Assembly (NCBI RefSeq): GCF_010646885.2
Contig: NZ_CP050700.1
Coordinates: forward strand, 2,878,501-2,942,500
Reading direction: 5' to 3'
DNA: 64,000 bases
Source: Desulfopila sp. IMCC35008
GTDB taxonomy: Bacteria > Desulfobacterota > Desulfobulbia > Desulfobulbales > Desulfocapsaceae
The notes under the pieces are model-generated. The model had not been told where the DNA came from and ran no database searches. It saw only the letters and a list, made by a program, of their open reading frames with translations. The position numbers and the translations under genes are program-made. The stretch's first letter is position 1; each line of letters starts with the position of its first letter. Shown in pieces: positions 45,094 through 54,027 of this stretch.

Positions 45094-45318
45094 GCCACAA
45101 TAAAGGTGCTTGTCCATACAACCCTTATTCTAGAAAGGAAGCCACTAAGATAAAGATCTCCTAAATAGCATAGCATCAACTACATGAAATGAGGCATAAA
45201 CAAGGTCCTGAATTGATACAATAAACTCGATAGAGAGTGATTAGTTTGAATTTCTTTGTTGTCATCAATTAGGCGATGAATGCCCCTGTTTGCAACGGTT
45301 ACAAATATTGAGGGTGTT

Positions 45319-45438
45319 AATGTTAGAGGGCTCAACCTCGACGAGCATGTCTGGAACTATCTTAAAAACCATAAACTTGGACATCAGATAGTACGCAGCC
45401 CATTTGATTTGTCAGAACGGGTAAACTCCATCATGCTG
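45319..45438 (+). mobile_element. IS630 transposase fragment
   Basis: The frame reads RGLNLDEHVWNYLKNHKLGH and then QIVRSPFDLSERVNSIML, matching the last catalytic region of the intact IS630 transposase in this window (LNPDEHVWNYLKNHKIGRQT, WDLYKRVMKVM) but clearly diverged. Only this 40-codon piece is left; it is directly joined to an IS110 fragment. Confidence 0.75.
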
Positions 45439-45440
45439 AG

Positions 45441-45755
45441 CTGGAGCCCGATTTCATTAACAATGCCAATACACACGATCCAGTCTCCTACGTTCTACTC
45501 AGAACAATCCCCGGAGTCGGGCGGATACTGGCTCTGAATCTACTGTATAAGTTCCAGGGTATACGCAGCTCCTTCAGAGTTCAGGGGTTTGCTTTCTCTT
45601 GCCGACTGGTAAAATGTTACAAGGATTCGAATAGTTAAAAGAAGTGTTATTCTGGCAAGATAATTGGTAATGCCCATCTGCGGTGGGCACTTGATGAAGC
45701 CACTCAATTCTTCCTCCAAGGAAATGAGCATGTGCAGAGGGGCATTTTCTCATGA
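45441..45755 (+). mobile_element. IS110-family transposase fragment
   Basis: One frame (45441-45638) reads THDPVSYVLLRTIPGVGRIL then RSSFRVQGFAFSCRLVKCYK, and after a frameshift the next (to about 45755) reads GKIIGNAHLRWALDEATQFF. These are the conserved C-terminal (transposase_20) segments of IS110/IS116/IS902 transposases: TIPGVG, FAxYCRLVK, GNAHLRWAxxEAA. The N-terminal RuvC-like half is missing, so this is dead debris. Confidence 0.8.
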
Positions 45756-46107
45756 ATGACCGCTCTTAAGAAAGTCCAGCAAATTCCTTCAACATCATTG
45801 TTCATTTCAACGAGGTAAGAATCGATCTTAAATTGCAGTAAAAAAGCATTGTTTATTGGACATATAGCCAATGTACACCATTCCAAATTTGTACTATATT
45901 TGTTGTTATGATTAGAGAGGGCATTGATGTGTCAGCAGTGCTATCTGTACGTTTTTAGGCGAAAAAGATTGAATGTGATTTGGTGGCAACTATTAGCATT
46001 CATAAAAAAACAGAACGGTCAGTCAATAGCGTATTTACATTCCTATGAATCTTTCGAAAGGAAGTGGAAGAAGAGTGAATCAACACTATTTCAGGAGGAA
46101 AACGAAA
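45756..46107. other. Non-coding region upstream of the HdeA-like gene
   Basis: AT-rich 350 bases between IS debris and a small secreted protein gene. It should include that gene's promoter. No gene or RNA was recognised in it. Confidence 0.35.
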
Positions 46108-46422
46108 ATGAAAGCAAAAAAAATGGTATCGCTTTTGGTTCTTGGTGCATCAATGTTCATGGTTCTGCCAGTTTGGGCAAATGAGCCGACAGTTGAGAAC
46201 AAGATCGATATTACTGAACTGACATGTAAGGAATTAATGAGAGGAAATGACAGTGACCGAGAGATCGGATTAGCATTTTACCACGGCTTCCTGGCTGGCA
46301 AGAAGAACAATCAGACACTAGATCTTCACGCAGCATTTCTATTGACTGACAGTGTTAAAGATTACTGCCTTTCCAATCCCACTGCGACGGTAATGGATGC
46401 ATTTACCAAATCTTTGAAATAA
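46108..46422 (+). CDS. HdeA/HdeB-like periplasmic acid-stress protein
   Basis: 104-residue secreted protein. Signal peptide MKAKKMVSLLVLGASMFMVL ends in VWA. The mature part resembles HdeA: ELTCKELMRGNDSDREIGLA, a central hydrophobic AFYHGFLAGKK and VKDYCLSNPTATVMDAFTKS, with two cysteines placed as in the disulfide-closed HdeA fold. HdeA keeps acid-unfolded periplasmic proteins soluble. ATG 46108 follows AGGAGG at ideal spacing; the frame opens at 46045. The next gene follows 18 bases later, so they are co-transcribed. Confidence 0.78.
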   Translation: MKAKKMVSLLVLGASMFMVLPVWANEPTVENKIDITELTCKELMRGNDSDREIGLAFYHGFLAGKKNNQTLDLHAAFLLTDSVKDYCLSNPTATVMDAFTKSLK

Positions 46423-46440
46423 TTGAGTAAGGAGAAATCG

Positions 46441-46788
46441 ATGAAAAAAATGATTCCAGTTTTTATCGTTTTGATCGGTCTGCAGGTGGGGGGAGTGGCA
46501 TCGGTAATTGCTGAGTCTGACGCAGACAGGGCGGCAAGCTGTAGTACGTATGCCCGCAACCAGGCCGAATCTACAAGTGAACCTGGACGAAGCACATTGG
46601 GGAGTGGTGTGCGTGGTGCGGCAGGAGGCGCTTTGTTCGGCGCTCTTATTGATGGAGGGAAAGGTGCTGGGCGAGGGGCAGCAATCGCCGGTGGTTTGGG
46701 GTTGCTTAGTGGTTCCATGAGAGGCAGCCAGGATCGTGAGTCTAACTATCGATACTACTACGAATCTTGTATGCGGGGAAAAATGTAG
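46441..46788 (+). CDS. Secreted glycine-zipper protein
   Basis: 115-residue protein with a signal peptide (MKKMIPVFIVLIGLQVGGVA). The middle is a glycine zipper (GVRGAAGGALFGALIDGGKG then AGRGAAIAGGLGLLSG) typical of YmgG/SlyB-like envelope proteins that insert into or associate with membranes. The end is tyrosine-rich (ESNYRYYYESCMRGKM). Ribosome site AAGGAG precedes ATG 46441; the frame opens at 46423. It pairs with the HdeA-like gene, a frequent arrangement for envelope stress genes. Confidence 0.75.
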   Translation: MKKMIPVFIVLIGLQVGGVASVIAESDADRAASCSTYARNQAESTSEPGRSTLGSGVRGAAGGALFGALIDGGKGAGRGAAIAGGLGLLSGSMRGSQDRESNYRYYYESCMRGKM

Positions 46789-47288
46789 ATAAAAATAAGG
46801 GAATACCATACGCGATGTATCCTGCTTTTATTGTTGGTCATGATGTTATTGCAGGAGATAATCTTGTGGCATCCCTTCCAAAACTCCACAGCCTCCATTC
46901 ATTTTTGAATAATAGCACATTGTTCCCACAATCTGATCAGTTGGAACACATATGCTGATACAGAACAGGTTGAAAACAACTTATTTTTCAACATCTACTA
47001 TCTGACAAGACAGAATGTTCCCTCCTACATCGGAGAGTACCACAGGTCTGGTGTTTTACATCATCAGACTGATGGGGAGTTGGTCAGGTTGGTGAGCGGC
47101 TTAAGAAAACGTAACCGATAAGATAAGACTGCTAGTGGCTCCACAGTGGTATAAAATACTTCCAATATTTCGAAGCTGTTGACCTGTTTGGAGGCAGTGT
47201 TTCCTGATAAGAATAAATGAAGGTTTTGATCGTTATAGCGCTTGCTCAAACAGGTGAAATCAAATCACGGGAAAGCGGGAGAGACAAA
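46789..47288. other. Non-coding region before the phospholipase gene
   Basis: About 500 bases with no convincing gene. GTTGAAAA (46970-46977) pairs with TTTTCAAC (46986-46993), a possible weak terminator or structural hairpin. The phospholipase promoter should lie toward 47200. Confidence 0.4.
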
Positions 47289-48290
47289 ATGAAAAAGTTT
47301 TTTACGATGTTCGGTCTGATAGTTTTGACTCCGATTGTCACTGCACCATGCATGGCGAATGATCTCAAGGAGTGCATGTCAGACATGATGGATCAGGTGA
47401 GTGACACCATGACGATCGGCGATCTGCGTCTTAGATGCCAGGAGCAGATCAATGCCGGCACCTACCAGGTTGAGGGGAAAGAGTCTGGGGTTGCTTCCGA
47501 GCGCTTCCGAAAAGACAAGGAGAATGTCCTGGAGCCATTTACCATTATGGCTCACAGACCTAATTATCTCCTATTCGGGGCCTATAACTCGGTCGGCTAC
47601 AATTCCGATCCCTACCGGGAGCAATACGGTAGCTCAGCTATCGAGATAGATGATACCGAAGCGCAATTCCAGGTGAGTATCAAGGTGCCGCTCCTGGTGA
47701 ACCTGTTTGATACGGTTGATGTGTATGGTGCCTACACCAACCGCTCTTTCTGGCAGTTATATAATGGCGATGTCTCCAGGCCATTCAGGGAAACCAATCA
47801 TGAACCTGAACTCTGGGCGCAGTTCAGTCCAAATTGGGAGCTCTTCGGTTTTACTAATACAAAAAACTACTTTGGTATCGATCATCAGTCAAACGGGCAA
47901 GGCGGTGTTCTTTCCCGGAGCTGGAACCGGCTGTTTGCTACGCTTATTTTCGAACGCGGGAATTTTGCCTTCGAGATCAAACCCTGGTACCGTTTGCCTG
48001 AGGATAGCGATGATGACGATAACCCGGACATCACCGACTACCTTGGCCATGGTGAGCTCCGCGCGGCTTACAAATGGAAAGAGCATGTTTTCAGCGTGAT
48101 GTCGCGCAACAACCTGGAGTCAGGTTTCTCGAAAGGTGCGGTAGAGCTGTCATGGAGCTTCCCGCTCTGGGATTATCCTTACCTGAAGGGATATGTCCAG
48201 TACTTCAGTGGTTATGGAGAAAGCATGATCGACTATAACCAGTATGTGAATAAAATCGGCATTGGCATTTCCCTGTCTGACTGGTTGTAA
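47289..48290 (+). CDS. pldA: Outer-membrane phospholipase A
   Basis: 333-residue outer-membrane enzyme that cleaves phospholipids flipped to the outer leaflet. A signal peptide (FTMFGLIVLTPIVTAPCMA) precedes an unusual cysteine-containing lead (KECMSDMMDQV, LRLRCQEQI). The barrel carries the family blocks: YGAYTNRSFWQLYNGDVSRP, FRETNHEPELWAQF, and the active-site GIDHQSNGQGG-SRSWNR with catalytic histidine and serine. The final strand ends LSDWL. ATG 47289 follows GGGAGAG; the frame opens at 47217. It forms part of the envelope-lipid section with cti and the MCE transporter. Confidence 0.9.
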   Translation: MKKFFTMFGLIVLTPIVTAPCMANDLKECMSDMMDQVSDTMTIGDLRLRCQEQINAGTYQVEGKESGVASERFRKDKENVLEPFTIMAHRPNYLLFGAYNSVGYNSDPYREQYGSSAIEIDDTEAQFQVSIKVPLLVNLFDTVDVYGAYTNRSFWQLYNGDVSRPFRETNHEPELWAQFSPNWELFGFTNTKNYFGIDHQSNGQGGVLSRSWNRLFATLIFERGNFAFEIKPWYRLPEDSDDDDNPDITDYLGHGELRAAYKWKEHVFSVMSRNNLESGFSKGAVELSWSFPLWDYPYLKGYVQYFSGYGESMIDYNQYVNKIGIGISLSDWL

Positions 48291-48349
48291 ACACAAGGTT
48301 GCTGATAGGGGAATTTGACGAGCGTTGCCTTTATTTCAGGAAAAGGTGA

Positions 48350-50770
48350 ATGATGAGGTTTGCTGCAGCTAAAGTTCTGCGGATAATATTGCTGGGCATA
48401 ATCTTTGTTGCTACTACAGGTTTACTCCATGGGTGGGCCGGTGATAATACGACTTCCACTGCCGAGCAATCAATTTCATTTCCTTTACCAGACCTGGCAG
48501 ACATTATCCCCTTGGCTGGGGATCTGGCAGGCAGCCTGGCGCAGCTTGAGTATGATTTACAACAGATGTTAGATGTTGCCCCGGCCGAAAAAGATTATGC
48601 AGAATCAAAGGTGAAGGTTGACAGAATAGGCGCTCGGCTGCAAACGGTAAAATATTCGACGACTGGTAGATTGTCTATTTTAATGGATCTCAGCCAGGAA
48701 CTTCGGGATGTTCAGGCATTGTTTGGAGATGTAAGAAACCCGTTGGGCCGTAAAATAAATCGCCTTGCAGGTTGGAAAACAGAGTGGCTTACCGAGAAAA
48801 ATAAATGGCTGGCTTGGGAGTCGGATCTGCTCATGGAACAAGATTCCCCTCCACTAAAAGTTGCATTCAGTAGTGCGAGTGAAATAATCGATACGGCCCT
48901 GAAGCTCGTATCACAGAAGCTGGATAAGACGTTGGAGCTTCAGGCCAGGAACAAAGCAGTCATGACAAAAATAGCTGTCTTAAATGTCGAGATCAACAGC
49001 CTCATAACAGAAGAGAGGCGCGACTACCTGCTTACTGCGTCCCCACCCATGTATTCTTACGAGTACTTTAGTCAGTTTCGCGGTAATTTGTGGCAAAAGG
49101 TACTGGACAACGCGAAAACACTGTCTCTGCCGGACCGGCTTTATGTTGTCCAGCATAGGGGGGCCTTTATTGCTCAGTTTCTTCTTTTCTTTGGTATTCT
49201 TTTTTCTATTTATAGGAATCGAGAGAATTTGAGTGTTTCCGAACGTTGGTGGTTTCTTGCGAGACGACCTTTTGCAACCGGTATTTTCGTTGTTATCCTC
49301 ACACAGTTGCTGATTCCGGAAAATCAATACGTTCCGATGATGGTGCGTCTGCTTTCAGGGGCTATTGGTGGCATTGCCTTTGTTCGTATCTTGATGTTAC
49401 TGGTTGAGGACTCATGGCAAAGGCGAGGGATACTTGGAGTGATTACCCTCTACGTTGTATCACAACTTGTAAATGCAATCAGTCTGCCCCTGCCTTTATC
49501 TCGGTTGTACATATTCCTGGCTTCTCTCCTGGCGATTTCTTTTTTGGTTTGCTGGGCAGTTGGTGCCGACAATCAGCCGAATTCGGTATTGTATACCTGG
49601 GGCCTGCGTCTTGGATACCTTCTGCTCGGAGTAATCGTATTGGCACAATTGCTGGGTAAAGAAGGTCTGGCTGCTTACCTGTTTAACTCCACTTTGGTGA
49701 CCCTGGCCATAATTCTTGCCTTTTATCTCTTCATGTACATGATTCGTGGAGGTCTGCGGTGGATATTTTTTTCTTCCATAGTATGGAATATAAAACAACT
49801 GCGAAGTGAAGCTGAACTTCTTACCCGCCGCTCTGGATACTTGGTTGAGGCTCTTATCTTCTGGTTTGCGCTGTTCCCAATTCTACTCACTGCTTGGGGA
49901 GTTTATGGAAGTCCGGCAGAAGCAACAAGAGAGGTGCTGGGACTTGGTTTCAATATCGGTTCTGAAAAGATCAGTGTCGGACTATTGCTGACTGTGATTG
50001 GGATCCTTTACGGTGCGTTTATTCTCTCCTGGATAATGCCAAAAGTGATCCTCGATGAAAAGATTGCCGGGGCCAATTTGGAACGCGGTGTGCGCATATC
50101 GATTGCCCACCTTATCCAGTATTTCATCGTCTTGGTTGGTCTTATTCTGGCACTTACAATGTTTGGCCTTGATTTTACAAAGATTACCATCATTTTGAGC
50201 GCCCTTGGAGTAGGTATTGGTTTTGGCCTGCAGGGACTCGTAAATAATTTTATTAGCGGCCTGGTACTGCTTTTTGAACGACCTGTCCGGGTCGGCGACT
50301 GTATTGAATTAGGGGAAAAGTGGGTTGAAATTAAAAATATAGGGCTCCGTGCCACTAATGTCCAGACCTATGACAAAGCAGATGTGATCATTCCCAATGC
50401 TGATCTGATATCGCAAGCGGTGACTAACTGGACTTTAGGAAAGCACCTGGTTCGTGTTTCCATTCGAGTAGGAGTAGCTTATGGATCGGATGTTTCGATG
50501 GTAATTGATACATTAATACAGAGTGGGCAGACACATGAACTTGTATCAAGTAAACCGGTCCCTGAAGTTATATTTGCAGATTTCGGGGAAAGTTCATTGG
50601 ATTTTGAACTTCGAGTTTGGACGAATGATGCCATAGATCGTTTGAGGTTGGCAAGTGATATACGCAAAGAAATAAATGAGAGATTTAATGAAGCAAATAT
50701 TGAAATATCTTTCCCTCAAAGAGACATCCATATTCGTAGTGCTGATAATATCAAAATTGTAACGACTTGA
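48350..50770 (+). CDS. Large MscS-family mechanosensitive channel (MscK-like)
   Basis: 806-residue inner-membrane channel. A signal-like N-terminus and a periplasmic helical region to about residue 265 (with coiled-coil runs such as LEYDLQQMLDVAPAEKDYAE) are followed by many membrane helices. The MscS core is at the end: the pore-lining helix with LSALGVGIGFGLQGLVNNFI, then LVLLFERPVRVGDCIELGEK, IGLRATNVQTYDKADVIIPN and the cytoplasmic cage ending ISFPQRDIHI. Such channels release solutes on osmotic downshift or membrane tension. Adjacent lipid-modifying genes suggest a role in envelope stress. Ribosome site AGGAAAAGGTGA precedes the start. Confidence 0.88.
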   Translation: MMRFAAAKVLRIILLGIIFVATTGLLHGWAGDNTTSTAEQSISFPLPDLADIIPLAGDLAGSLAQLEYDLQQMLDVAPAEKDYAESKVKVDRIGARLQTVKYSTTGRLSILMDLSQELRDVQALFGDVRNPLGRKINRLAGWKTEWLTEKNKWLAWESDLLMEQDSPPLKVAFSSASEIIDTALKLVSQKLDKTLELQARNKAVMTKIAVLNVEINSLITEERRDYLLTASPPMYSYEYFSQFRGNLWQKVLDNAKTLSLPDRLYVVQHRGAFIAQFLLFFGILFSIYRNRENLSVSERWWFLARRPFATGIFVVILTQLLIPENQYVPMMVRLLSGAIGGIAFVRILMLLVEDSWQRRGILGVITLYVVSQLVNAISLPLPLSRLYIFLASLLAISFLVCWAVGADNQPNSVLYTWGLRLGYLLLGVIVLAQLLGKEGLAAYLFNSTLVTLAIILAFYLFMYMIRGGLRWIFFSSIVWNIKQLRSEAELLTRRSGYLVEALIFWFALFPILLTAWGVYGSPAEATREVLGLGFNIGSEKISVGLLLTVIGILYGAFILSWIMPKVILDEKIAGANLERGVRISIAHLIQYFIVLVGLILALTMFGLDFTKITIILSALGVGIGFGLQGLVNNFISGLVLLFERPVRVGDCIELGEKWVEIKNIGLRATNVQTYDKADVIIPNADLISQAVTNWTLGKHLVRVSIRVGVAYGSDVSMVIDTLIQSGQTHELVSSKPVPEVIFADFGESSLDFELRVWTNDAIDRLRLASDIRKEINERFNEANIEISFPQRDIHIRSADNIKIVTT

Positions 50771-50904
50771 ATTATATAATGTTGAATATCGTGAACAAAA
50801 ACTTATTAAAAAAACTCAGAGTATATGGTTTTACATATATGTAGTAATTTTTACTGAAAAAATATTTACTAATCTAAATTATAGATATAATAAAATGAAA
50901 AAAC

Positions 50905-51402
50905 ATGTATCGTGTTAATATAATAAAAATCATAGTTGGCTTTTCGTTATTTTTAATAGTGTTCGATTGTAATAATTTGAGTGCTCAACCACAATTATTG
51001 TTAAATATTGATGACCCCCAACATGGCTTGGTATTGCCACTTATCATTCAAGAGGAAAAGTATAATATATTATTGGACTCCAGTCAAAAATCAAATTTCA
51101 TGGATGTATCGTTGAATTTCAAACTAAATTCAATAACTGATTCGCGCAACAAGGATCTTCCAATTATCTCTTCTGAAAAAAAACACGTTGAACCTCTTAT
51201 TTATAAACTTGGGCCATATGAGTTACGTTCTAAACAACCTATTATAGCGGCACATTTATTCTTTTACGCAAAATACCTTGGTAAAAATATGCAAGGAACA
51301 TTAGGCGTTTCTGCTTTAAGCGATTATTCATTTTATATAAATTTTGATAAAAGTGAATTTGCTCTCAATGAGAGATATCAGCAATCTTATAAATCAAAAT
51401 GA
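50905..51402 (+). CDS. Retropepsin-like domain protein, first lobe (degenerate)
   Basis: 165-residue AT-rich gene with a signal peptide (IIVGFSLFLIVFDCNNLSAQ). The mature part has the plan of a bacterial retropepsin (aspartyl protease) lobe: LVLPLIIQEEKYNILLDSSQ where families have LLDTG, and the closing GTLGVSALSDYSFYINFDKS like the usual LLGxDFLxxFxVxIDF. The catalytic triplet is DSS instead of DTG or DSG, so activity is doubtful. Its end overlaps the next frame by 59 bases in another phase, so the two may be one gene broken by a frameshift near 51395. Confidence 0.55.
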   Translation: MYRVNIIKIIVGFSLFLIVFDCNNLSAQPQLLLNIDDPQHGLVLPLIIQEEKYNILLDSSQKSNFMDVSLNFKLNSITDSRNKDLPIISSEKKHVEPLIYKLGPYELRSKQPIIAAHLFFYAKYLGKNMQGTLGVSALSDYSFYINFDKSEFALNERYQQSYKSK

Positions 51403-52069
51403 ATTTTCAGCGGTTGAAATAGTTGAGAATGAAAATGAACTACCTGTTGTGGAAATGAGCATTGGGAAAAAAAAGATCCCATTTCTTATTAATACATTAG
51501 ACGTTCTCTCGGGCAGACTTACAAAAGCAACAATTGATAACTTGATTGATACTGGTGACATCAGCGATGTTTATTTTGGTGTAAATGTCAATAATAATAA
51601 ATTTTCCGGACAAAGATTAGTTCGGGTAAAAGAACTAAAAATAGGTGGATTAATATATCGAGATTTGCTGATGGGAGAATCGGATGAGAATTCAATAGGA
51701 CTTGGATTCCTAAAACGGAACGAAGTTGCCATTGATTTTCCTGGTCGAAAGGTTTTCTTGAAAAAAGGAAAGAAATATAATTCTCCTGACAATATCGATA
51801 AAAGTGGGGTTTATCTAATAAAAAATAATGAGAATTTGCTCATAGCCTGCTTAGATGATCGAGGTCCAGCCGCCCGTGTAGGCATACTGCGTAATGATGT
51901 TATCATTTCAATTAATGGGAATTCGGTTACAGGAAAAGATCTATGGCAAGTTAGAAGTATGCTAGAAGGTAAAATCGGTGAAAAAATTGATTTAACTTTA
52001 TTAAGAAATAATAATGAACTTCATTTTTATTTCTATCTGGAAGAGGATTTTAACCGCAATAAAACCTGA
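51344..52069 (+). CDS. Retropepsin-like second lobe with PDZ domain
   Basis: 241-residue AT-rich frame. The first half repeats the retropepsin pattern (ELPVVEMSIGKKKIPFLINT, then GGLIYRDLLMGES and GLGFLKRNEVAIDFPGRKVF), but the catalytic aspartate position reads NT. The second half is a PDZ domain: GVYLIKNNENLLIACLDDRG, PAARVGILRNDVIISINGNS and GEKIDLTLLRNN. With the preceding gene it would make a two-lobe protease-like protein with a PDZ tail, as in known secreted retropepsin-PDZ families. The first Met has no signal peptide or ribosome site, supporting the frameshift explanation. Confidence 0.6.
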   Translation: MIKVNLLSMRDISNLINQNEFSAVEIVENENELPVVEMSIGKKKIPFLINTLDVLSGRLTKATIDNLIDTGDISDVYFGVNVNNNKFSGQRLVRVKELKIGGLIYRDLLMGESDENSIGLGFLKRNEVAIDFPGRKVFLKKGKKYNSPDNIDKSGVYLIKNNENLLIACLDDRGPAARVGILRNDVIISINGNSVTGKDLWQVRSMLEGKIGEKIDLTLLRNNNELHFYFYLEEDFNRNKT

Positions 52070-52107
52070 TAATTTAAATTATACGAAGCCAAGTAAAAAA
52101 ATATGAT

Positions 52108-53247
52108 ATGCGAGATGTGAAAAATCCGGCAAAAATAATTTATACACCATGTAATGATACTGTCCTGTTGATAGTTCTTTGCGGTGACTGGAATCTAGGT
52201 CATGACCTACCTTCCACAGCAGAAGTATATGAAAAACTCATGTCTACTGATGCCAATAAAATTATATTTGAATCAAAAAATATAACAGCATGGGATACTG
52301 GCTTACTAACATTCATCAAACGACTCCAGAAATTTACAGAAGATAACTCAATAACAATTGATATAAGCGGTTTGCCCAAAGGAGCTCAAAAGCTCTTGGC
52401 TCTCGCTGCAGCTGTTCCTGAGAAAAAAGATGCTCGAACAGCAGAGAACTCACGTTCTTTCATACGTATTGTTGGGGAAGAGACTCTTGAACTTTATCAG
52501 TCCACCGGGAGACTTTTTGCTTTTATTGGTTCCGTATCGTTAGCACTAATGAAATTCATGAAGGGAAAGGCGACCTTTCGGCGTACGGATTTCTTTCTGA
52601 TGCTGGAAACGTGCGGTGGTCAAGCTCTTCCCATTGTCTCACTGATAAGTTTTCTAGTGGGTCTTATTCTGGCTTTTGTCGGGGCAATTCAACTCGAGTT
52701 GTTTGGCGCCCAGATATACGTTGCAGATTTGGTCGGGATAGCGATGGTACGATTAATGGCGGCTATTATGACCGGCATTGTCATGGCTGGCAGGACCGGT
52801 GGGGCCTTCGCTGCCCAGTTGGGCACCATGCAGGTGAACCAAGAGATTGACGCTTTACGTACTATGGGGATCTCACCTATGGAATTTCTCGTTTTGCCTA
52901 GGATGCTGGCACTCGCGATCATGATGCCACTTCTGTGTCTTTATGCAAATATCATGGGGATCTTTGGAGGAATGGTTGTTGGTGTTTTTATGCTTGATAT
53001 AGGGCTTACACAATATGTCAGTGAAACTATTACAGCAGTAAGATTTTGGGATCTGGGTATTGGCCTTTTCAGCGGGTTGCTCTTTGGGGTGATTGTTGCA
53101 CTGTCAGGTTGCATGAGGGGGATGGAGTGCGGGCGGAGTGCATCAGCAGTAGGTGAGGCTGCGACATCTGCTGTTGTAACCGCTATAGTCGGGATAATCA
53201 TCACGACGGCAATTATTACAATTATATGTGATATATTAGGTATTTAA
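52108..53247 (+). CDS. MlaE-family ABC lipid transporter permease with N-terminal STAS domain
   Basis: 379-residue inner-membrane protein. Residues about 10-105 form a STAS-like domain (VLLIVLCGDWNLG, IIFESKNITAWDTGLLTFIK), which MlaB supplies as a separate protein in E. coli. The rest is the MlaE permease: FFLMLETCGGQALPIVSLIS, FLVGLILAFVGAIQLELFGA, TGIVMAGRTGGAFAAQLGTM and VNQEIDALRTMGISPMEFLV. The STAS-permease fusion is seen in other Gram-negatives. The permease forms the core of an MCE-type phospholipid transporter with the three following genes. Confidence 0.92.
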   Translation: MRDVKNPAKIIYTPCNDTVLLIVLCGDWNLGHDLPSTAEVYEKLMSTDANKIIFESKNITAWDTGLLTFIKRLQKFTEDNSITIDISGLPKGAQKLLALAAAVPEKKDARTAENSRSFIRIVGEETLELYQSTGRLFAFIGSVSLALMKFMKGKATFRRTDFFLMLETCGGQALPIVSLISFLVGLILAFVGAIQLELFGAQIYVADLVGIAMVRLMAAIMTGIVMAGRTGGAFAAQLGTMQVNQEIDALRTMGISPMEFLVLPRMLALAIMMPLLCLYANIMGIFGGMVVGVFMLDIGLTQYVSETITAVRFWDLGIGLFSGLLFGVIVALSGCMRGMECGRSASAVGEAATSAVVTAIVGIIITTAIITIICDILGI

Positions 53248-53250
53248 GAC

Positions 53251-54015
53251 ATGGTCAGACGAAAAGCGCACATAACTGTCAAAGATCTTACTATGGCATA
53301 CGATGATTTTATCCTGATGCGTGATCTGAATTTTGAAATATATCATGGAGATATTTTCATTATCATGGGTGGCAGTGGCTGTGGGAAGAGTACAATGATG
53401 ACGATCCTCATTGGTCTTAAACGTCCTGGCAAAGGTTATGTGTACTATGATCAAACTGATTTCTGGGGAGCGGATAGCCGAACTCGAGAGACTATTATTC
53501 GCAGAGCTGGAGTCATGTACCAAAGCGGTGCCTTGTGGAGTTCAATGACACTGGGTGAAAACATTGCGTTACCATTGCAAATCTACACGCAATTAGGTGA
53601 GGCTGAGATTTCAGATGTTGTTGAGTTTAAACTTGAGTTAGTCGGTCTGGCTGGTTTTAAGGATTTTTACCCATCTGAAATTAGTGGAGGGATGCAGAAA
53701 CGAGCCGGTATAGCTCGTGCTATGGCTCTTGATCCGGAAATTTTGTTCTTCGATGAACCGTCAGCAGGACTTGATCCGGTCAGTGCCCGTCGGCTTGATG
53801 ATATGATAATCGAGTTGCGGGACAGCCTGGGTACAACCATGATCGTTGTCACACATGAGCTTGCCAGCATTTTTGCGATAGGCAGCAATTCGGTTTTTCT
53901 CGATGTATCAAAGCGCACCATGACCGCGACAGGTAACCCAAACGAGCTATTGAAAGAAACTCAAGACCCGACGCTACATATGTTTTTAACCCGTGGCGAA
54001 ACGTTGAAGAGCTAA
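53251..54015 (+). CDS. MlaF-type ABC transporter ATPase
   Basis: 254-residue ATP-binding subunit. Walker A GGSGCGKST, Q-loop VMYQSGALWSSMTLGENIAL, signature ISGGMQKRAGIARAMALDP, Walker B ILFFDEPSAGLDPVSARR and the H-loop VVTHELAS are all intact. The Q-loop region and signature are those of MlaF/Ttg2A lipid ATPases. It begins three bases after the permease stop, so the two are translationally coupled. Confidence 0.93.
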   Translation: MVRRKAHITVKDLTMAYDDFILMRDLNFEIYHGDIFIIMGGSGCGKSTMMTILIGLKRPGKGYVYYDQTDFWGADSRTRETIIRRAGVMYQSGALWSSMTLGENIALPLQIYTQLGEAEISDVVEFKLELVGLAGFKDFYPSEISGGMQKRAGIARAMALDPEILFFDEPSAGLDPVSARRLDDMIIELRDSLGTTMIVVTHELASIFAIGSNSVFLDVSKRTMTATGNPNELLKETQDPTLHMFLTRGETLKS

Positions 54016-54027
54016 CAAGGAGGTAGG

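Noticed and set aside
45280..45537. 85-codon ORF taken as one gene
   Set aside because: It joins an IS630 fragment to an out-of-frame reading of IS110 debris; better described as two mobile-element remnants.
51380..51410. Programmed ribosomal frameshift between the two retropepsin-like frames
   Set aside because: No classic slippery heptamer with a downstream structure is visible; a simple indel or two separate genes are equally good explanations, so it is mentioned only as a possibility.
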